The translations under genes were made by a program, and so were the position numbers. From Peptoclostridium litorale DSM 5388 (GTDB lineage: Bacteria > Bacillota > Clostridia > Peptostreptococcales > Peptostreptococcaceae): a stretch of DNA of 56,276 bases. The stretch is taken from NCBI RefSeq assembly GCF_900141635.1, contig NZ_FSRH01000018.1:1-56276 (forward strand), read 5' to 3'. A model generated the notes under the pieces. The model saw only the letters and a list, made by a program, of their open reading frames with translations. It had not been told where the DNA came from and did no database searches. Positions 8,398 through 17,653 of the stretch are shown here, piece by piece (position 1 is the first letter of the stretch; every line of letters begins with the position of its first letter).

Positions 8398-10179
8398 ATG
8401 AGTATTGAAAATATTTTTAAAAGAGTATGTGCGATTTGTATTGCGGGGGCTGTGTGCATTGGGCCGCAGACGTTTGCCTATGGACAGCCTATGGCGGATG
8501 CCGCGCCGCTGAATCCGGAGTTTGTGGAGTACATGGACAAGTTGAACAACAAGCCGGATTTTGGGCCTTCGTCTGCTAAAAAATCCCGTGCGGGAAGGGT
8601 GCCGTCTCCCGTAGAAATTTCGGGAAGCTACCAGAAGCTGAGGGCGTCAGCTGCGCTTCCCGTGAGGTTTGACCTGAGGGAGGAAGGAAGGCAGACTCCC
8701 GTAAAGGATCAGGGAAATCTGGGTTCGTGCTGGACTTTTGGAAACACTGCTGCGCTTGAATCGTCACTGCTTCCTGGAGAGGAGTGGGATTTTTCTGAAA
8801 ACAACCTTCTCAACAACAACGGTTTTGAAGGTGGAAGAGATGCTGGTGGAAACGGCGACATGGCTGCGGCCTATTACATTAGATGGGCGGGGCCTGTTGG
8901 CGAGGCGGACGATCCGTATACAGAGGAAGAATTTGACTCATCGCCTGCAAGCCTTGACATAAAGAAGCACGTCCAGGATATTTATTTTGTTCCGAGGGAA
9001 GACAGGGAGCTAATAAAGAAAATGATAATGGATTACGGAGCCATAAGCACAGGCGTGCTGGGTGCCGACCCTGAAAACAATGCACAGTACTACAATGAGG
9101 AGGCATATGCATTTTACTGCCCTGACGAGGACGCACAGACTGACCACGAGATAAACATAATAGGATGGGACGACAATTTCCCGAAGGAGCACTTCACCAT
9201 AAAGCCTGAAGGCGACGGCGCGTACATATGCAGGAACAGCTGGGGAGACTACTGGGGCGAGGGCGGATATTTCTACGTGTCGTACTATGACACGACAATA
9301 GCTACGGGAAACACCGTATATGCAGGGGTAGAGGATGTTTCGAACTACGAATACATATACCAGCATGACGAGTACGGAGCCACGGGATACATGGGATACG
9401 GCGAGGGGGAAAACTGGTTCGCCAACGTGTTTCAGGCCGAATATGACCAGCAGGTAAAGGCTGCGGGCTTTTACACGAAGGGGATGAACTCGGAGTACGA
9501 GGTGTATGCAGCGGCTGACTATCATTCGGAGGATGACCTTTCGAACATGACAAAGGTCGGGGAAGGGGTTCTCAAAATGCCAGGATACCATACTGTTGAC
9601 ATGGGCGAAACAGTGAATGTGAAGGCGGGAGGCAAATTTGCAATTGCGGTAAGGATTGTAACTCCTGATGAGGGATATCCTATACCGGTTGAAGAAAACA
9701 TAGAGGGCTATTTGAGCGCCGCAAGCGCAAATGCCTCTGAAAGCTTCATAAGCGGCGGCGGTGATAACTGGAGTGATTTGGCTGAATACGACGAACAGGC
9801 AAATGTCTGCCTCAAGGCGTATGCGGACAATGTGAAGGAAGAGGCGAAGCCGTTTGAATGGGACGATTCGGGATATGAGATTTGGAGCCCCAAAAAGAAT
9901 GTCGGTGCTTTAAAGGACTGGACTATAGACTTTAGCGGCAAGTTGGATGCCAAGAGCATAAACTCATCCAGTATACTTGTATTCGACAAGCTCACGGGGC
10001 AGAGCCTGCCTGTAGAGGCTGCAATTTCGGATGACGGAAGCAAGGTTACAGCAAGACATCCTGGGAGCGGGTATGAAAAGGGAAAAACATATATCCTTGA
10101 GATAGGAAAGGATGTCATGTCGGACTCGGGCAAAAAGCTCCAAAAGCCTTTGAGAATGGAGTTTACAGTTGAAAATTAG
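8398..10179 (+). CDS. papain-like (C1A) cysteine protease with lectin-like and Ig-like domains
   Basis: A 593-residue exported protease. After a signal peptide and propeptide comes a C1A catalytic domain: Q-G-N-L-G-S-C-W-T-F with catalytic Cys111, D-H-E-I-N with His250, and R-N-S-W-G-D with Asn280. Next is a lectin-like domain (about 330-470, ending G-D-N-W-S-D-L) and a C-terminal Big_5 Ig-like domain opening D-W-T-I-D-F-S. The first two parts match the layout of Clostridioides difficile Cwp84/Cwp13, where Cwp84 cleaves the S-layer precursor. There CWB2 repeats anchor the enzyme; here the Ig-like domain occupies that position. Start codon uncertain: ATGs at 8377 and 8389 are in frame. I infer a role in S-layer maturation. 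Confidence 0.9.
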   Translation: MSIENIFKRVCAICIAGAVCIGPQTFAYGQPMADAAPLNPEFVEYMDKLNNKPDFGPSSAKKSRAGRVPSPVEISGSYQKLRASAALPVRFDLREEGRQTPVKDQGNLGSCWTFGNTAALESSLLPGEEWDFSENNLLNNNGFEGGRDAGGNGDMAAAYYIRWAGPVGEADDPYTEEEFDSSPASLDIKKHVQDIYFVPREDRELIKKMIMDYGAISTGVLGADPENNAQYYNEEAYAFYCPDEDAQTDHEINIIGWDDNFPKEHFTIKPEGDGAYICRNSWGDYWGEGGYFYVSYYDTTIATGNTVYAGVEDVSNYEYIYQHDEYGATGYMGYGEGENWFANVFQAEYDQQVKAAGFYTKGMNSEYEVYAAADYHSEDDLSNMTKVGEGVLKMPGYHTVDMGETVNVKAGGKFAIAVRIVTPDEGYPIPVEENIEGYLSAASANASESFISGGGDNWSDLAEYDEQANVCLKAYADNVKEEAKPFEWDDSGYEIWSPKKNVGALKDWTIDFSGKLDAKSINSSSILVFDKLTGQSLPVEAAISDDGSKVTARHPGSGYEKGKTYILEIGKDVMSDSGKKLQKPLRMEFTVEN

Positions 10180-10250
10180 ATTCATTAAGCTTACAAAGTA
10201 TGGAATTTTTAAAAATGTCATAGACTGATGCAGTTGATTCGGACTGAAAA

Positions 10251-10279
10251 AGACCGGCCTTTGAAAGGCCGGTCTTTTA
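10251..10279 (+). terminator. hairpin terminator after the cysteine protease
   Basis: A ten-bp AGACCGGCCT stem with a five-base loop is followed by a T run. It separates the protease from the transglycosylase gene. Confidence 0.85.
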
Positions 10280-10391
10280 TAGCGATTTTCTCATTTTTCA
10301 TACTGATTCGCTGTTTTATTTTTACAGCTTGGCATATTATATTTCAATTGTGTTTCATTTGCCTGCACAGTGTCGATTGGCGCCGTGAATT

Positions 10392-10400
10392 TGGTATAAT
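10392..10400 (+). promoter_or_regulatory. candidate extended -10 promoter for the transglycosylase
   Basis: TGG directly precedes a perfect TATAAT 62 bases before the start codon. This is an extended -10 element. No convincing -35 is present. Confidence 0.4.
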
Positions 10401-10461
10401 GATAGTAGTACGGGCAAAGAGCTGCAAACAGCTCATAGAAGTGCTTTGAAAGGAGGGTTTT

Positions 10462-12279
10462 ATGAATTTCAATAGGATTATTACTTGTCTGGCGGCTTAT
10501 ATATTGATTTTGGCACCGGGCGCATGCCTGGCATATGAGAATGAGACGGGCGATATTGAAATTGAATCGGGCTATGTATATTTTGACATTGACGGCGACG
10601 GGGTGGATGACGACATATTCACGACCGCAGGCAATGCCGTAATATATGGAATTGAGTTTGATATTGACGGCGACTTTTACAGGGCGTTTTCAGCAGATGT
10701 GACCGGAGACGGGAAAGATGAGATGGTAGTGGCTTCGAAGGAGAGGGGCAGTTCGTCAAGCCTTTCGTACAAGGTGTATTCCATGGATGACGGAAGGGCC
10801 GACATTATATTTGAAAGAAGCGGGATATACAGGGGAACTCTGGACGTTGAAGGTGGGGCGTTGATTGAAAGGATTCCCGTGTACGAGGAGGGAGACTCAA
10901 ATGCCCAGCCTTCAATGACAAGGCGCGACAGGTACATATACAATGGAGGCGATTTTGTGCTTCAGGATTCAAAGGAGCACAGGCCGGTGTCGATGCAGTC
11001 GTCGGAAGGGTATTCCAATCCGGCAAGAAGCGAAATAGAGGCCATTATAGAGGATGTAGCGAGCGAAAAGGGAATTCCAGCTGTGATACTGAAGGCAATA
11101 GCCTGGACTGAAAGCGGCATGAGGCAGTTCAGCGGGGGAAGCCCGCTTGTGAGCTTTGACGGGGTGAGCTACGGCATAATGCAGGTGACCCCGGGCGTTC
11201 ACACTTCATACGACTTGAACAGGCTCAAATACGACATAAGGTACAACATAGAGGCGGGGGCGGCGATACTACTTGAAAAATGGGGATATGCGTTTAAAAG
11301 CAGCCCCTTAATACCTACAATAGGAGACGGCGACCCGAGGGTCCTTGAAAACTGGTATTTTGCCATATGGGCCTACAACGGATGGTCCCAAAGCAACAAT
11401 CCGAATATGATCCCATACGATCATGCGACATGGGTTCAACGGGAGGCCTACCAGGACAAGGTGCTTGGATATGCCTATTCTCAGTTTGGACAGTCAATAA
11501 CACCGGTGGATGATAATGACCTTCCCGAAAGCGGCCTTCCCGACAAGTACGCAAATTTTTCAACGCCAAGGCCGTCCCACAGCGAAAAATTTGCGCAGTA
11601 TTCGGCGGGAGACGTGATTGCATGCACTGCTGTAAGCGGACTTGTGCTTAGGGACGACGGCTGGAATAAAATAGGGAACGTTTCAAACGGATATGTGATG
11701 GCTGTTGTCAAGGGGCCGCAGCTTCACGGCGGCTATATCAGATACAATGTCCAGGTGATAGGCGACGACGAAGGCGTGGGCTGGGTTGCCATGAACTGGG
11801 CCAAGGAGGCCAAAAGCGGTGATGTAGACGGGGACGGCAGAAATACCATGGATGACATAGAGCTAATAAGGGATAGAATGGGATTTGAATATGATTCCTG
11901 CGACATAAACGGCAGCGGGATTGTGGACTCCCAGGACGTTGCAGCTGCATTTTATATGGTCAGGAATTACCAGGATGCCAATTTTGAAAAATGGCAGGAA
12001 TCTGAAAAGACCGTTTCTGAAAACAAGGTTTGGACGGTGAGATTCAGCGACGGCGTGGACAGGGCCTCTGCAGTAGGCGGCGGAATTTATGTCACAGACA
12101 AGTGGGGAGAAACATTGGATGCTGATGTTGAAGTCGTAGGAGGCAGCTCGGTCCGGATAAACCCTCATTCGGGCGGATATGACGCTGGAACATACAGACT
12201 GTGCATAGGAGAAAATCTGAAGTCTTCAAGCGGCAGGAACATTGGAAATGGAACTTATATGGAGTTTACGGTAAAATAG
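10462..12279 (+). CDS. secreted lytic transglycosylase with dockerin-like and Ig-like domains
   Basis: A 605-residue exported multidomain protein. In order: a signal peptide; an Asp-rich FG-GAP-like segment (D-I-D-G-D-G-V-D-D-D, D-V-T-G-D-G-K-D-E); an SLT-type transglycosylase domain (about 195-350) with catalytic-type Glu in A-W-T-E-S-G-M-R-Q, G-I-M-Q-V-T, and A-Y-N-G-W; an SH3-like segment (about 385-450). After these come two calcium-loop motifs (D-V-D-G-D-G-R-N-T-M-D-D and D-I-N-G-S-G-I-V-D-S-Q-D) typical of a type I dockerin, and a C-terminal Big_5 domain opening V-W-T-V-R-F-S. It would cleave glycan strands in the wall. Strong AAAGGAGGG site. No cohesin was seen in the window. Confidence 0.88.
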   Translation: MNFNRIITCLAAYILILAPGACLAYENETGDIEIESGYVYFDIDGDGVDDDIFTTAGNAVIYGIEFDIDGDFYRAFSADVTGDGKDEMVVASKERGSSSSLSYKVYSMDDGRADIIFERSGIYRGTLDVEGGALIERIPVYEEGDSNAQPSMTRRDRYIYNGGDFVLQDSKEHRPVSMQSSEGYSNPARSEIEAIIEDVASEKGIPAVILKAIAWTESGMRQFSGGSPLVSFDGVSYGIMQVTPGVHTSYDLNRLKYDIRYNIEAGAAILLEKWGYAFKSSPLIPTIGDGDPRVLENWYFAIWAYNGWSQSNNPNMIPYDHATWVQREAYQDKVLGYAYSQFGQSITPVDDNDLPESGLPDKYANFSTPRPSHSEKFAQYSAGDVIACTAVSGLVLRDDGWNKIGNVSNGYVMAVVKGPQLHGGYIRYNVQVIGDDEGVGWVAMNWAKEAKSGDVDGDGRNTMDDIELIRDRMGFEYDSCDINGSGIVDSQDVAAAFYMVRNYQDANFEKWQESEKTVSENKVWTVRFSDGVDRASAVGGGIYVTDKWGETLDADVEVVGGSSVRINPHSGGYDAGTYRLCIGENLKSSSGRNIGNGTYMEFTVK

Positions 12280-12409
12280 TGTAAAAATGTTATGGCAATA
12301 GGAATTAAGATGGCGGCAAAAATAAAATGTGTGGCATTCTATGCCAGGCGTGCAATGCGAATATGTTGGAAGTTATTTGTAAAAGTGAAATTGAAAGGGA
12401 GCTGGTGTT

Positions 12410-14914
12410 ATGAAAAAAACTGCTGCGGATTTACTGAAAAGGTCTACAGGGATTGTACTGTCTATAGGGCTTGTCGTATTCTCAAGCGCGTCTGCATTCG
12501 CAGCCACGGTGCTTTCGCCAATTTACGACGTTCCGGTTGACAAGGCGTGGACTGTAAGCTTCAGCAAAGATGTAGATCCGTATACTGTAAGCGACAATGT
12601 GGTTGTAACGGACCAGGCCGGAAGCGAAATAAGGACGGAGCTTTCAATAGAAGGTGAGAAGGTGAATATCAATCCTATTGATTCGGTGAAATACGGCCAG
12701 GAGTACAGTATACTGGTAAAGTCGAGCCTGAAGTCTGTCGAAGGAGAGTATCTTTCAAACGAGGTGCAAAAGAGTTTTACTACGGTGTCGTACGATGAGC
12801 TGAAGATGGACATGGTGACCACTGGCGGCGAGGTTCTGCCGGAGGATGTAAACACGGATTTGAAGGCTGTCCAGTACAGTACATACAATGCGGCCCAGAC
12901 TTACCAGGAGGCTGCGCTGATTACGGCCAAGGTGCTTGAAGTAGATCCCGCAAAGGTCAGCTACGAGACGTGGAGCGAGGCGGTAAGTTGCGCCCTTGGG
13001 CTTTGGAACAAGGTCGACATGGAAAGCGCCCAGCTTGAAATTGAGTGCGATGCGCTTATACAAAAGGCTCAGCCGTATGAGGTGTCGGCTCAAAGGGTTG
13101 TCGCCAGCGCGTACGACAAAGATGAAATAACTGCTGTATTCGACGCCGCGCCTGCGGGAAGGAAGATAAAGACTCTTGCAAATCATCTTGGGGTTGACGC
13201 CAGAAGGGCTTTTGCAATGCTTAAGATGTCACAGGAAGAGCTCAAGGCAGAGGCGTGGAACAATGAGGGTGATACCATGGAAGTCCTTGAAAACACCGCC
13301 ACTGTCATAAAGGATGGAAGCAAGGTGGCTCTTTTTGTAGGCGGAGCGATAATAACAGGTGGAGTTGCTTCGGGAGGAATGACTATAAGTCAGGCGGGAG
13401 CCGCCGTTACGGCAGCGGGCAAGGCTGGGCTTGCGCAGATAGTAAGGCAGGGAGGTGCAACACTTGTCATGTCTGGGGTGGATCTTGCGCTTGAGGTGTC
13501 TGCCGACAGTGCGGGCATAGCTTTTGGGAAAGGAAACGGATTCACTGCGATGGTTACGGAGGTCAGAAGCGTGACGGCTCCGGCTGCCGGGGTAATGGGA
13601 TTTTACAATGTCAAAAACACATCGTCGGCGGCGGACTGGGTATGCAATACATTCATGGTCGCAGACATGGAAAGGGAGGCCTTCCAGGAAGGCAAGCTAT
13701 TTGGAATAAAGGTGACAGACGAGTCTGTGTTTGCACCGGGGGAAGAGCCGGGAGAAAACCCTCCAAAGAAGATAGAGGTTCTGAAGATAGAGGACACTGT
13801 AAAGGACAGCGTCAAGGAAGGTCTTGAAAACTGGCTGAAGGAAAAGGCGGATTCATCCGCGACTACAGAGGAAATAACGCAGGATGCAGAGCTTGAGATG
13901 AAGGATGGAGAGACATTCGAGCAGACGGACATAGAGCCCGAGGAGGACAAGAGCGAAGATAAGACAGACAGTGCGGCCTCGTTCAGCGCGGTTCTTTCAG
14001 GGTCAGCTCCTAGCTATACTGTCTCGGTTGATTCGAGCCAGGCCGAGCCAGGCTCCATATTCAGCATATCGATAGTCGGCGGTCAGGGCGTGATACACGG
14101 GAAGAGCGCCCAGCTCGCTGAAGGCGGAAATGACATTTCATGGGGCTTTGACATGTTCGCAAATACGGGGGATGCGCTCTTGAAGGTTAAAAGGGCGGAT
14201 ACGGATGAGTATCAGTTCATAAATATTCCGGGATATAAAGACGAGGATGAAACTGGCGGAGAAGAGGACTACGAGGAACAGATGGATATTGACTATTTAA
14301 GGATAGTAGAGGAAGAGGCCCAGCTGGGAGACAAATACTATGTATTCAAGTATTATGAAGACGATGATCTGAAAAGGTGGCAGGGGGCCTGCGAAATATA
14401 CTATGATTCATCAAAATCCCAGCTTTACGAAAAATCATACAGGATAGATGGATATATGACCGGACCCTACAAGATATGGCATTCAAACGGCCAGATATTA
14501 GTTCAGGGAAGCTATTTGCTTGAGACAGGGTATTATTACGAGGAGAAAAAGGACGGGCAGTGGCTGACATACAGCTCTGCAGGCGTTCTTATAAAAAATG
14601 AGACCTATTCAATGGGAAAAAGAAGCGGATTGTACCGCCAGTACGCTTCATCGGGAGAACTTGTCGAGGAATCGAATTATCAAGACGGACAGTACCACGG
14701 AATGTACAAAAGATGGGATGAATGGACAGGCAATCTTGAAATGGAAGGTAGCTATGTGAACGGACAAAAGGACGGAACCTGGGTTTACTACAGCGGCTAC
14801 TATCCAAACGGAGCTTTAAGCGCAAAGACTGTCACAGAGTTCCAAAGCGGTCAGGTCATATCAGTCGCTACAACAAGGTATGATGAGCAGGGAGCTGTCA
14901 TATCTGTCGAATAG
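12410..14914 (+). CDS. large secreted Ig-like / glycine-rich / MORN-repeat protein
   Basis: An 834-residue exported protein. A signal peptide ending A-S-A-F-A is followed at once by a Big_5 domain (A-W-T-V-S-F-S-K-D-V). A helical region (about 130-300) leads to a Gly/Ala-rich hydrophobic stretch (about 305-375, with G-G-A-I-I-T-G-G-V-A-S-G-G) that could insert in or lie along a membrane. An acidic Glu/Asp linker (about 455-525) follows, then a beta segment. The C-terminal 200 residues hold at least five MORN-variant repeats (G-x-Y-x-x-W-x-x-N-G, Q-Y-H-G-M-Y-K-R-W). Bacterial MORN variants occur in secreted effectors and antitoxins. Function unknown; a toxin-like delivery protein is one idea. 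Confidence 0.82.
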   Translation: MKKTAADLLKRSTGIVLSIGLVVFSSASAFAATVLSPIYDVPVDKAWTVSFSKDVDPYTVSDNVVVTDQAGSEIRTELSIEGEKVNINPIDSVKYGQEYSILVKSSLKSVEGEYLSNEVQKSFTTVSYDELKMDMVTTGGEVLPEDVNTDLKAVQYSTYNAAQTYQEAALITAKVLEVDPAKVSYETWSEAVSCALGLWNKVDMESAQLEIECDALIQKAQPYEVSAQRVVASAYDKDEITAVFDAAPAGRKIKTLANHLGVDARRAFAMLKMSQEELKAEAWNNEGDTMEVLENTATVIKDGSKVALFVGGAIITGGVASGGMTISQAGAAVTAAGKAGLAQIVRQGGATLVMSGVDLALEVSADSAGIAFGKGNGFTAMVTEVRSVTAPAAGVMGFYNVKNTSSAADWVCNTFMVADMEREAFQEGKLFGIKVTDESVFAPGEEPGENPPKKIEVLKIEDTVKDSVKEGLENWLKEKADSSATTEEITQDAELEMKDGETFEQTDIEPEEDKSEDKTDSAASFSAVLSGSAPSYTVSVDSSQAEPGSIFSISIVGGQGVIHGKSAQLAEGGNDISWGFDMFANTGDALLKVKRADTDEYQFINIPGYKDEDETGGEEDYEEQMDIDYLRIVEEEAQLGDKYYVFKYYEDDDLKRWQGACEIYYDSSKSQLYEKSYRIDGYMTGPYKIWHSNGQILVQGSYLLETGYYYEEKKDGQWLTYSSAGVLIKNETYSMGKRSGLYRQYASSGELVEESNYQDGQYHGMYKRWDEWTGNLEMEGSYVNGQKDGTWVYYSGYYPNGALSAKTVTEFQSGQVISVATTRYDEQGAVISVE

Positions 14915-15007
14915 ACTGTCTGTAATTGTTTTTGGATTTGCTGAGCAGTATTTTGAATGAAATGCAAATAGATGTTTTATTTGATTTTGATTGCGGCATT
15001 GAAGAGC

Positions 15008-15053
15008 AAAAAATGAGCGTCCGTGGGGCTGATCCCCACGGACGCTCATTTTT
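15008..15053. terminator. bidirectional hairpin terminator between convergent genes
   Basis: A near-perfect 20-bp inverted repeat (AATGAGCGTCCGTGGGG and complement) has A on one side and T on the other. It can stop transcription from both converging genes. Confidence 0.9.
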
Positions 15054-15132
15054 GTTTTGGGGATATGGATATATAAGAATCCTTGTATCACATATGGGCA
15101 GTTGCTTCCAACGCTCATGCTCCATATTTACA

Positions 15133-17439
15133 TTAATTTGTCTTGAACTCAAATCTTATGGCTTCCAAAAGGCTTTTGCCGTTTGAGCTTTTTATGGAAT
15201 CGCCAATATATATCACATAGTCCGACGAAGGCTGATACGGCGAAACTGGTCTTATTTCAATCGTACTAGGATCTGAAGTGTTCAGTGCTACAGAGACGTC
15301 ATGCTTAACTGAGCTTCCATTTTTGCACACGAATATATTCGAGCTGTTTACAGTGGACTTGTCGGCCTCGCCGCTAAGGGCTATGCTCCATATATAGCCT
15401 GTGCTTACAGCAGGAGTGGACTGTGAATTCCACAGGGAATACTTGCTCTCGTCCACGGGGGTGTCGCCGATTTGAGAAGAGTCCCATTGAATCCCGCTTA
15501 CGACCTTTATTCCGTCGTACATGTATGCGAAGTAGACATCTCCGTACTGGTCGTAATCTGAGGACTTGAGAATTCCTCCGAGATAGCTGCTTTCGGGAAT
15601 AACGCCGCCTGTAGAATCGCTGTCGTATTTTATTTTCTCTCCGTTTTTCTTCAAGAGAGTGGTGCCGGACCAGATGTCTCCATTTTCCATCTTCAAAGCC
15701 AGCCCGCCGGGAAAATCGCTATAGCCAACGTTAGTCCAGCCGCTTTGTGAATATTTTTGAACCCCATAAGATCCTGAGGCGTAAAGTATGCCTGAATCGG
15801 ACTCCACAAAGCTGTTTACTTCTCCGCCCATGAAGCCGGAGTCGCCCGAGGAAAAGCCCTTCCAGCTTCCGTCGATTGACATTACAGCAGCCCCGTTTCT
15901 GGTGCCTATCCATATGTTGCCGATGCTGTCTTCGTATGCGCAGCTTATTATATTATCCGGAATGGCGCCGCCTGTAGATTCGTATGAGTATATCTCCCAT
16001 GAACCGTTGTCGGGGCTCAGGTAGTAAACTCCGTCTCCGGTGTAGAACCATTTGCCGTCTTTTGAATCGGTATATGCTCCATATGCGGCGAATATCTCCA
16101 CGGGAGGCTGAACTATGTCTATCCATTTTTCATTTTGGACGTCGTATGCCTTCACTTCACCCTTCCACATTATTATATAGACTATGTTGTTTGAATCAGC
16201 CGTGATCCCGCCTGCCTGGAAAGGCCCGAGATTTTTGTACTGAATCCACTCGCCATCAGGCGTTCTCCTTGAAACTCCGTCGTCTCCTGCAACCCATAGG
16301 CCGCCGCTTTTGTCTATTTTCATGTCGTGGATTCTGTAAGATACAAGCGAATTCGATGTGGAGTTTATGTTGTACTTGCTGGATAGCCCTGCTGTAAAGT
16401 CCGTTATTTCATATATGCTGGACATGAAATCGTCGCATATCAGCCAGAGGCCATTATCGGAGTCAAGCCTTAGGGAATGGATTGAATCCCCGGATATTCC
16501 GAGGCTTTCGCCGCTGTAAGACTGAATAGAGCCTGAGGAAACCTTTATAAGATCGCCGTGGTATGTGCTCACCCAAATCACATCGTTTTCACTGTCATAT
16601 TCCATGTCGGTCACTGAAACAGACGGCACTGAAGGGTCGGAGTCCGTGTATTTGCTCCACTGGCCGCCAGCACTCAGCTTGTATATTCCATCTATGCCGT
16701 AGTTGCTGGAGCCGAACCAAATGTTTCCGTCCGCGTCCTGCGCGATGCTTGAAAATGCATGGGAATAGTCTGCGGGAGGAACGTTGGAGCCTGAATATAT
16801 GTTGCTGACATAATCGAGATATCCGTTTTCGGAATTTGAATCCGTAAGAATTCCGTACTCAGTCCCTATCCACAGGTATCCGCTGCTGTCCCTGAAAATG
16901 GACGCTGGGTGCAGGTCTGAAAGGATATGGCTTTTGCCGGACACCACTTCATAATCGTTAGATACAAGATATGCGCCCGCGTAGGTCAGAATCCATTTCC
17001 CTTCTGCGCCCGCATCCAGTATCTGAATGACCTCGTCAGACATTATGTACTTGTCATAGTCGTCGTTTTGGTTGAATGAAAGCCATGTTCCATCTGATTT
17101 TTTGATCTTAAGCCCATCGCCCCAGGTTGCAAACCACATTGAGCCCTTTTCGTCAAACAGCATGTCCTTAACCTGGGCGTCGTTTTTTATATTCCCACGG
17201 GTATATGCGCTGTCGTAATATTCGTGGCTTCCGTCTTCAGACCAGAAAAACACACTGCCTTTTTCTTTGCTCTGGCCGGTGATCCATCTGCCGCCGTCAT
17301 TATCAAAATAGATGCCTTCAGGATTGAGGTAGGGAATACCGTCTGTTTCAATGGAGCTCCACTCCTCTGCAAAAGATGAAAAAGAAAATAAATACAAAAC
17401 TGCTGCTGCAAATAAAGTCAAAAACAATTTTCGAATCAT
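15133..17439 (-). CDS. secreted beta-propeller protein with C-terminal Ig-like domain
   Basis: A 768-residue exported protein. After a signal peptide come about twelve repeats of the Reg_prop type seen in the sensor lobes of two-component hybrid kinases (G-x-x-W-I/F-G-T-x-x-G, for example L-W-I-G-T-E-Y-G, I-W-F-G-S-S-N-Y-G, I-W-I-G-T-R-N-G). These form one or two seven-bladed propellers. The C-terminus is not a kinase but a Big_5 domain (I-W-S-I-A-L-S, ending F-E-F-K-T-N). It probably binds a glycan or wall ligand outside the cell. The ATG at 17439 is chosen for its GGGAGTG site and because the signal peptide then starts M-I-R-K. Confidence 0.85.
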   Translation of the reverse strand: MIRKLFLTLFAAAVLYLFSFSSFAEEWSSIETDGIPYLNPEGIYFDNDGGRWITGQSKEKGSVFFWSEDGSHEYYDSAYTRGNIKNDAQVKDMLFDEKGSMWFATWGDGLKIKKSDGTWLSFNQNDDYDKYIMSDEVIQILDAGAEGKWILTYAGAYLVSNDYEVVSGKSHILSDLHPASIFRDSSGYLWIGTEYGILTDSNSENGYLDYVSNIYSGSNVPPADYSHAFSSIAQDADGNIWFGSSNYGIDGIYKLSAGGQWSKYTDSDPSVPSVSVTDMEYDSENDVIWVSTYHGDLIKVSSGSIQSYSGESLGISGDSIHSLRLDSDNGLWLICDDFMSSIYEITDFTAGLSSKYNINSTSNSLVSYRIHDMKIDKSGGLWVAGDDGVSRRTPDGEWIQYKNLGPFQAGGITADSNNIVYIIMWKGEVKAYDVQNEKWIDIVQPPVEIFAAYGAYTDSKDGKWFYTGDGVYYLSPDNGSWEIYSYESTGGAIPDNIISCAYEDSIGNIWIGTRNGAAVMSIDGSWKGFSSGDSGFMGGEVNSFVESDSGILYASGSYGVQKYSQSGWTNVGYSDFPGGLALKMENGDIWSGTTLLKKNGEKIKYDSDSTGGVIPESSYLGGILKSSDYDQYGDVYFAYMYDGIKVVSGIQWDSSQIGDTPVDESKYSLWNSQSTPAVSTGYIWSIALSGEADKSTVNSSNIFVCKNGSSVKHDVSVALNTSDPSTIEIRPVSPYQPSSDYVIYIGDSIKSSNGKSLLEAIRFEFKTN

Positions 17440-17546
17440 ACAATCACTCCCATACAAATATTGGGGCATAACCCCTTAAATAGTCATCATATAGTATTTT
17501 GTATCGCTTTAATTAAATTATATAGTATTAAAAAAAGGGCTTCAAC

Positions 17547-17595
17547 AAAAACAAACCGCCCCGCGGTGAAGCTGCGGCGGGGCGGTTTGTTTTTA
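17547..17595. terminator. bidirectional hairpin terminator
   Basis: A perfect 14-bp stem (ACAAACCGCCCCGC and complement) with T runs on both strands. It lies after the two-Ig protein gene and just before the propeller gene, so each has its own transcript. Confidence 0.9.
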
Positions 17596-17653
17596 TTGAG
17601 GATTCACTATCAAATAGCAACAGAATGGACGTACATTCGGCCGGGAGTTGAGC

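Noticed and set aside
10228-10449. A 73-codon ORF starting at the protease terminator
   Set aside because: Its first third is the terminator hairpin itself, and it covers the next gene's promoter; the composition is not gene-like.
12292-12540. An 82-codon plus-strand ORF before the MORN-repeat gene
   Set aside because: It overlaps the better-supported signal-peptide gene in another frame and has no ribosome site. The peptide looks random.
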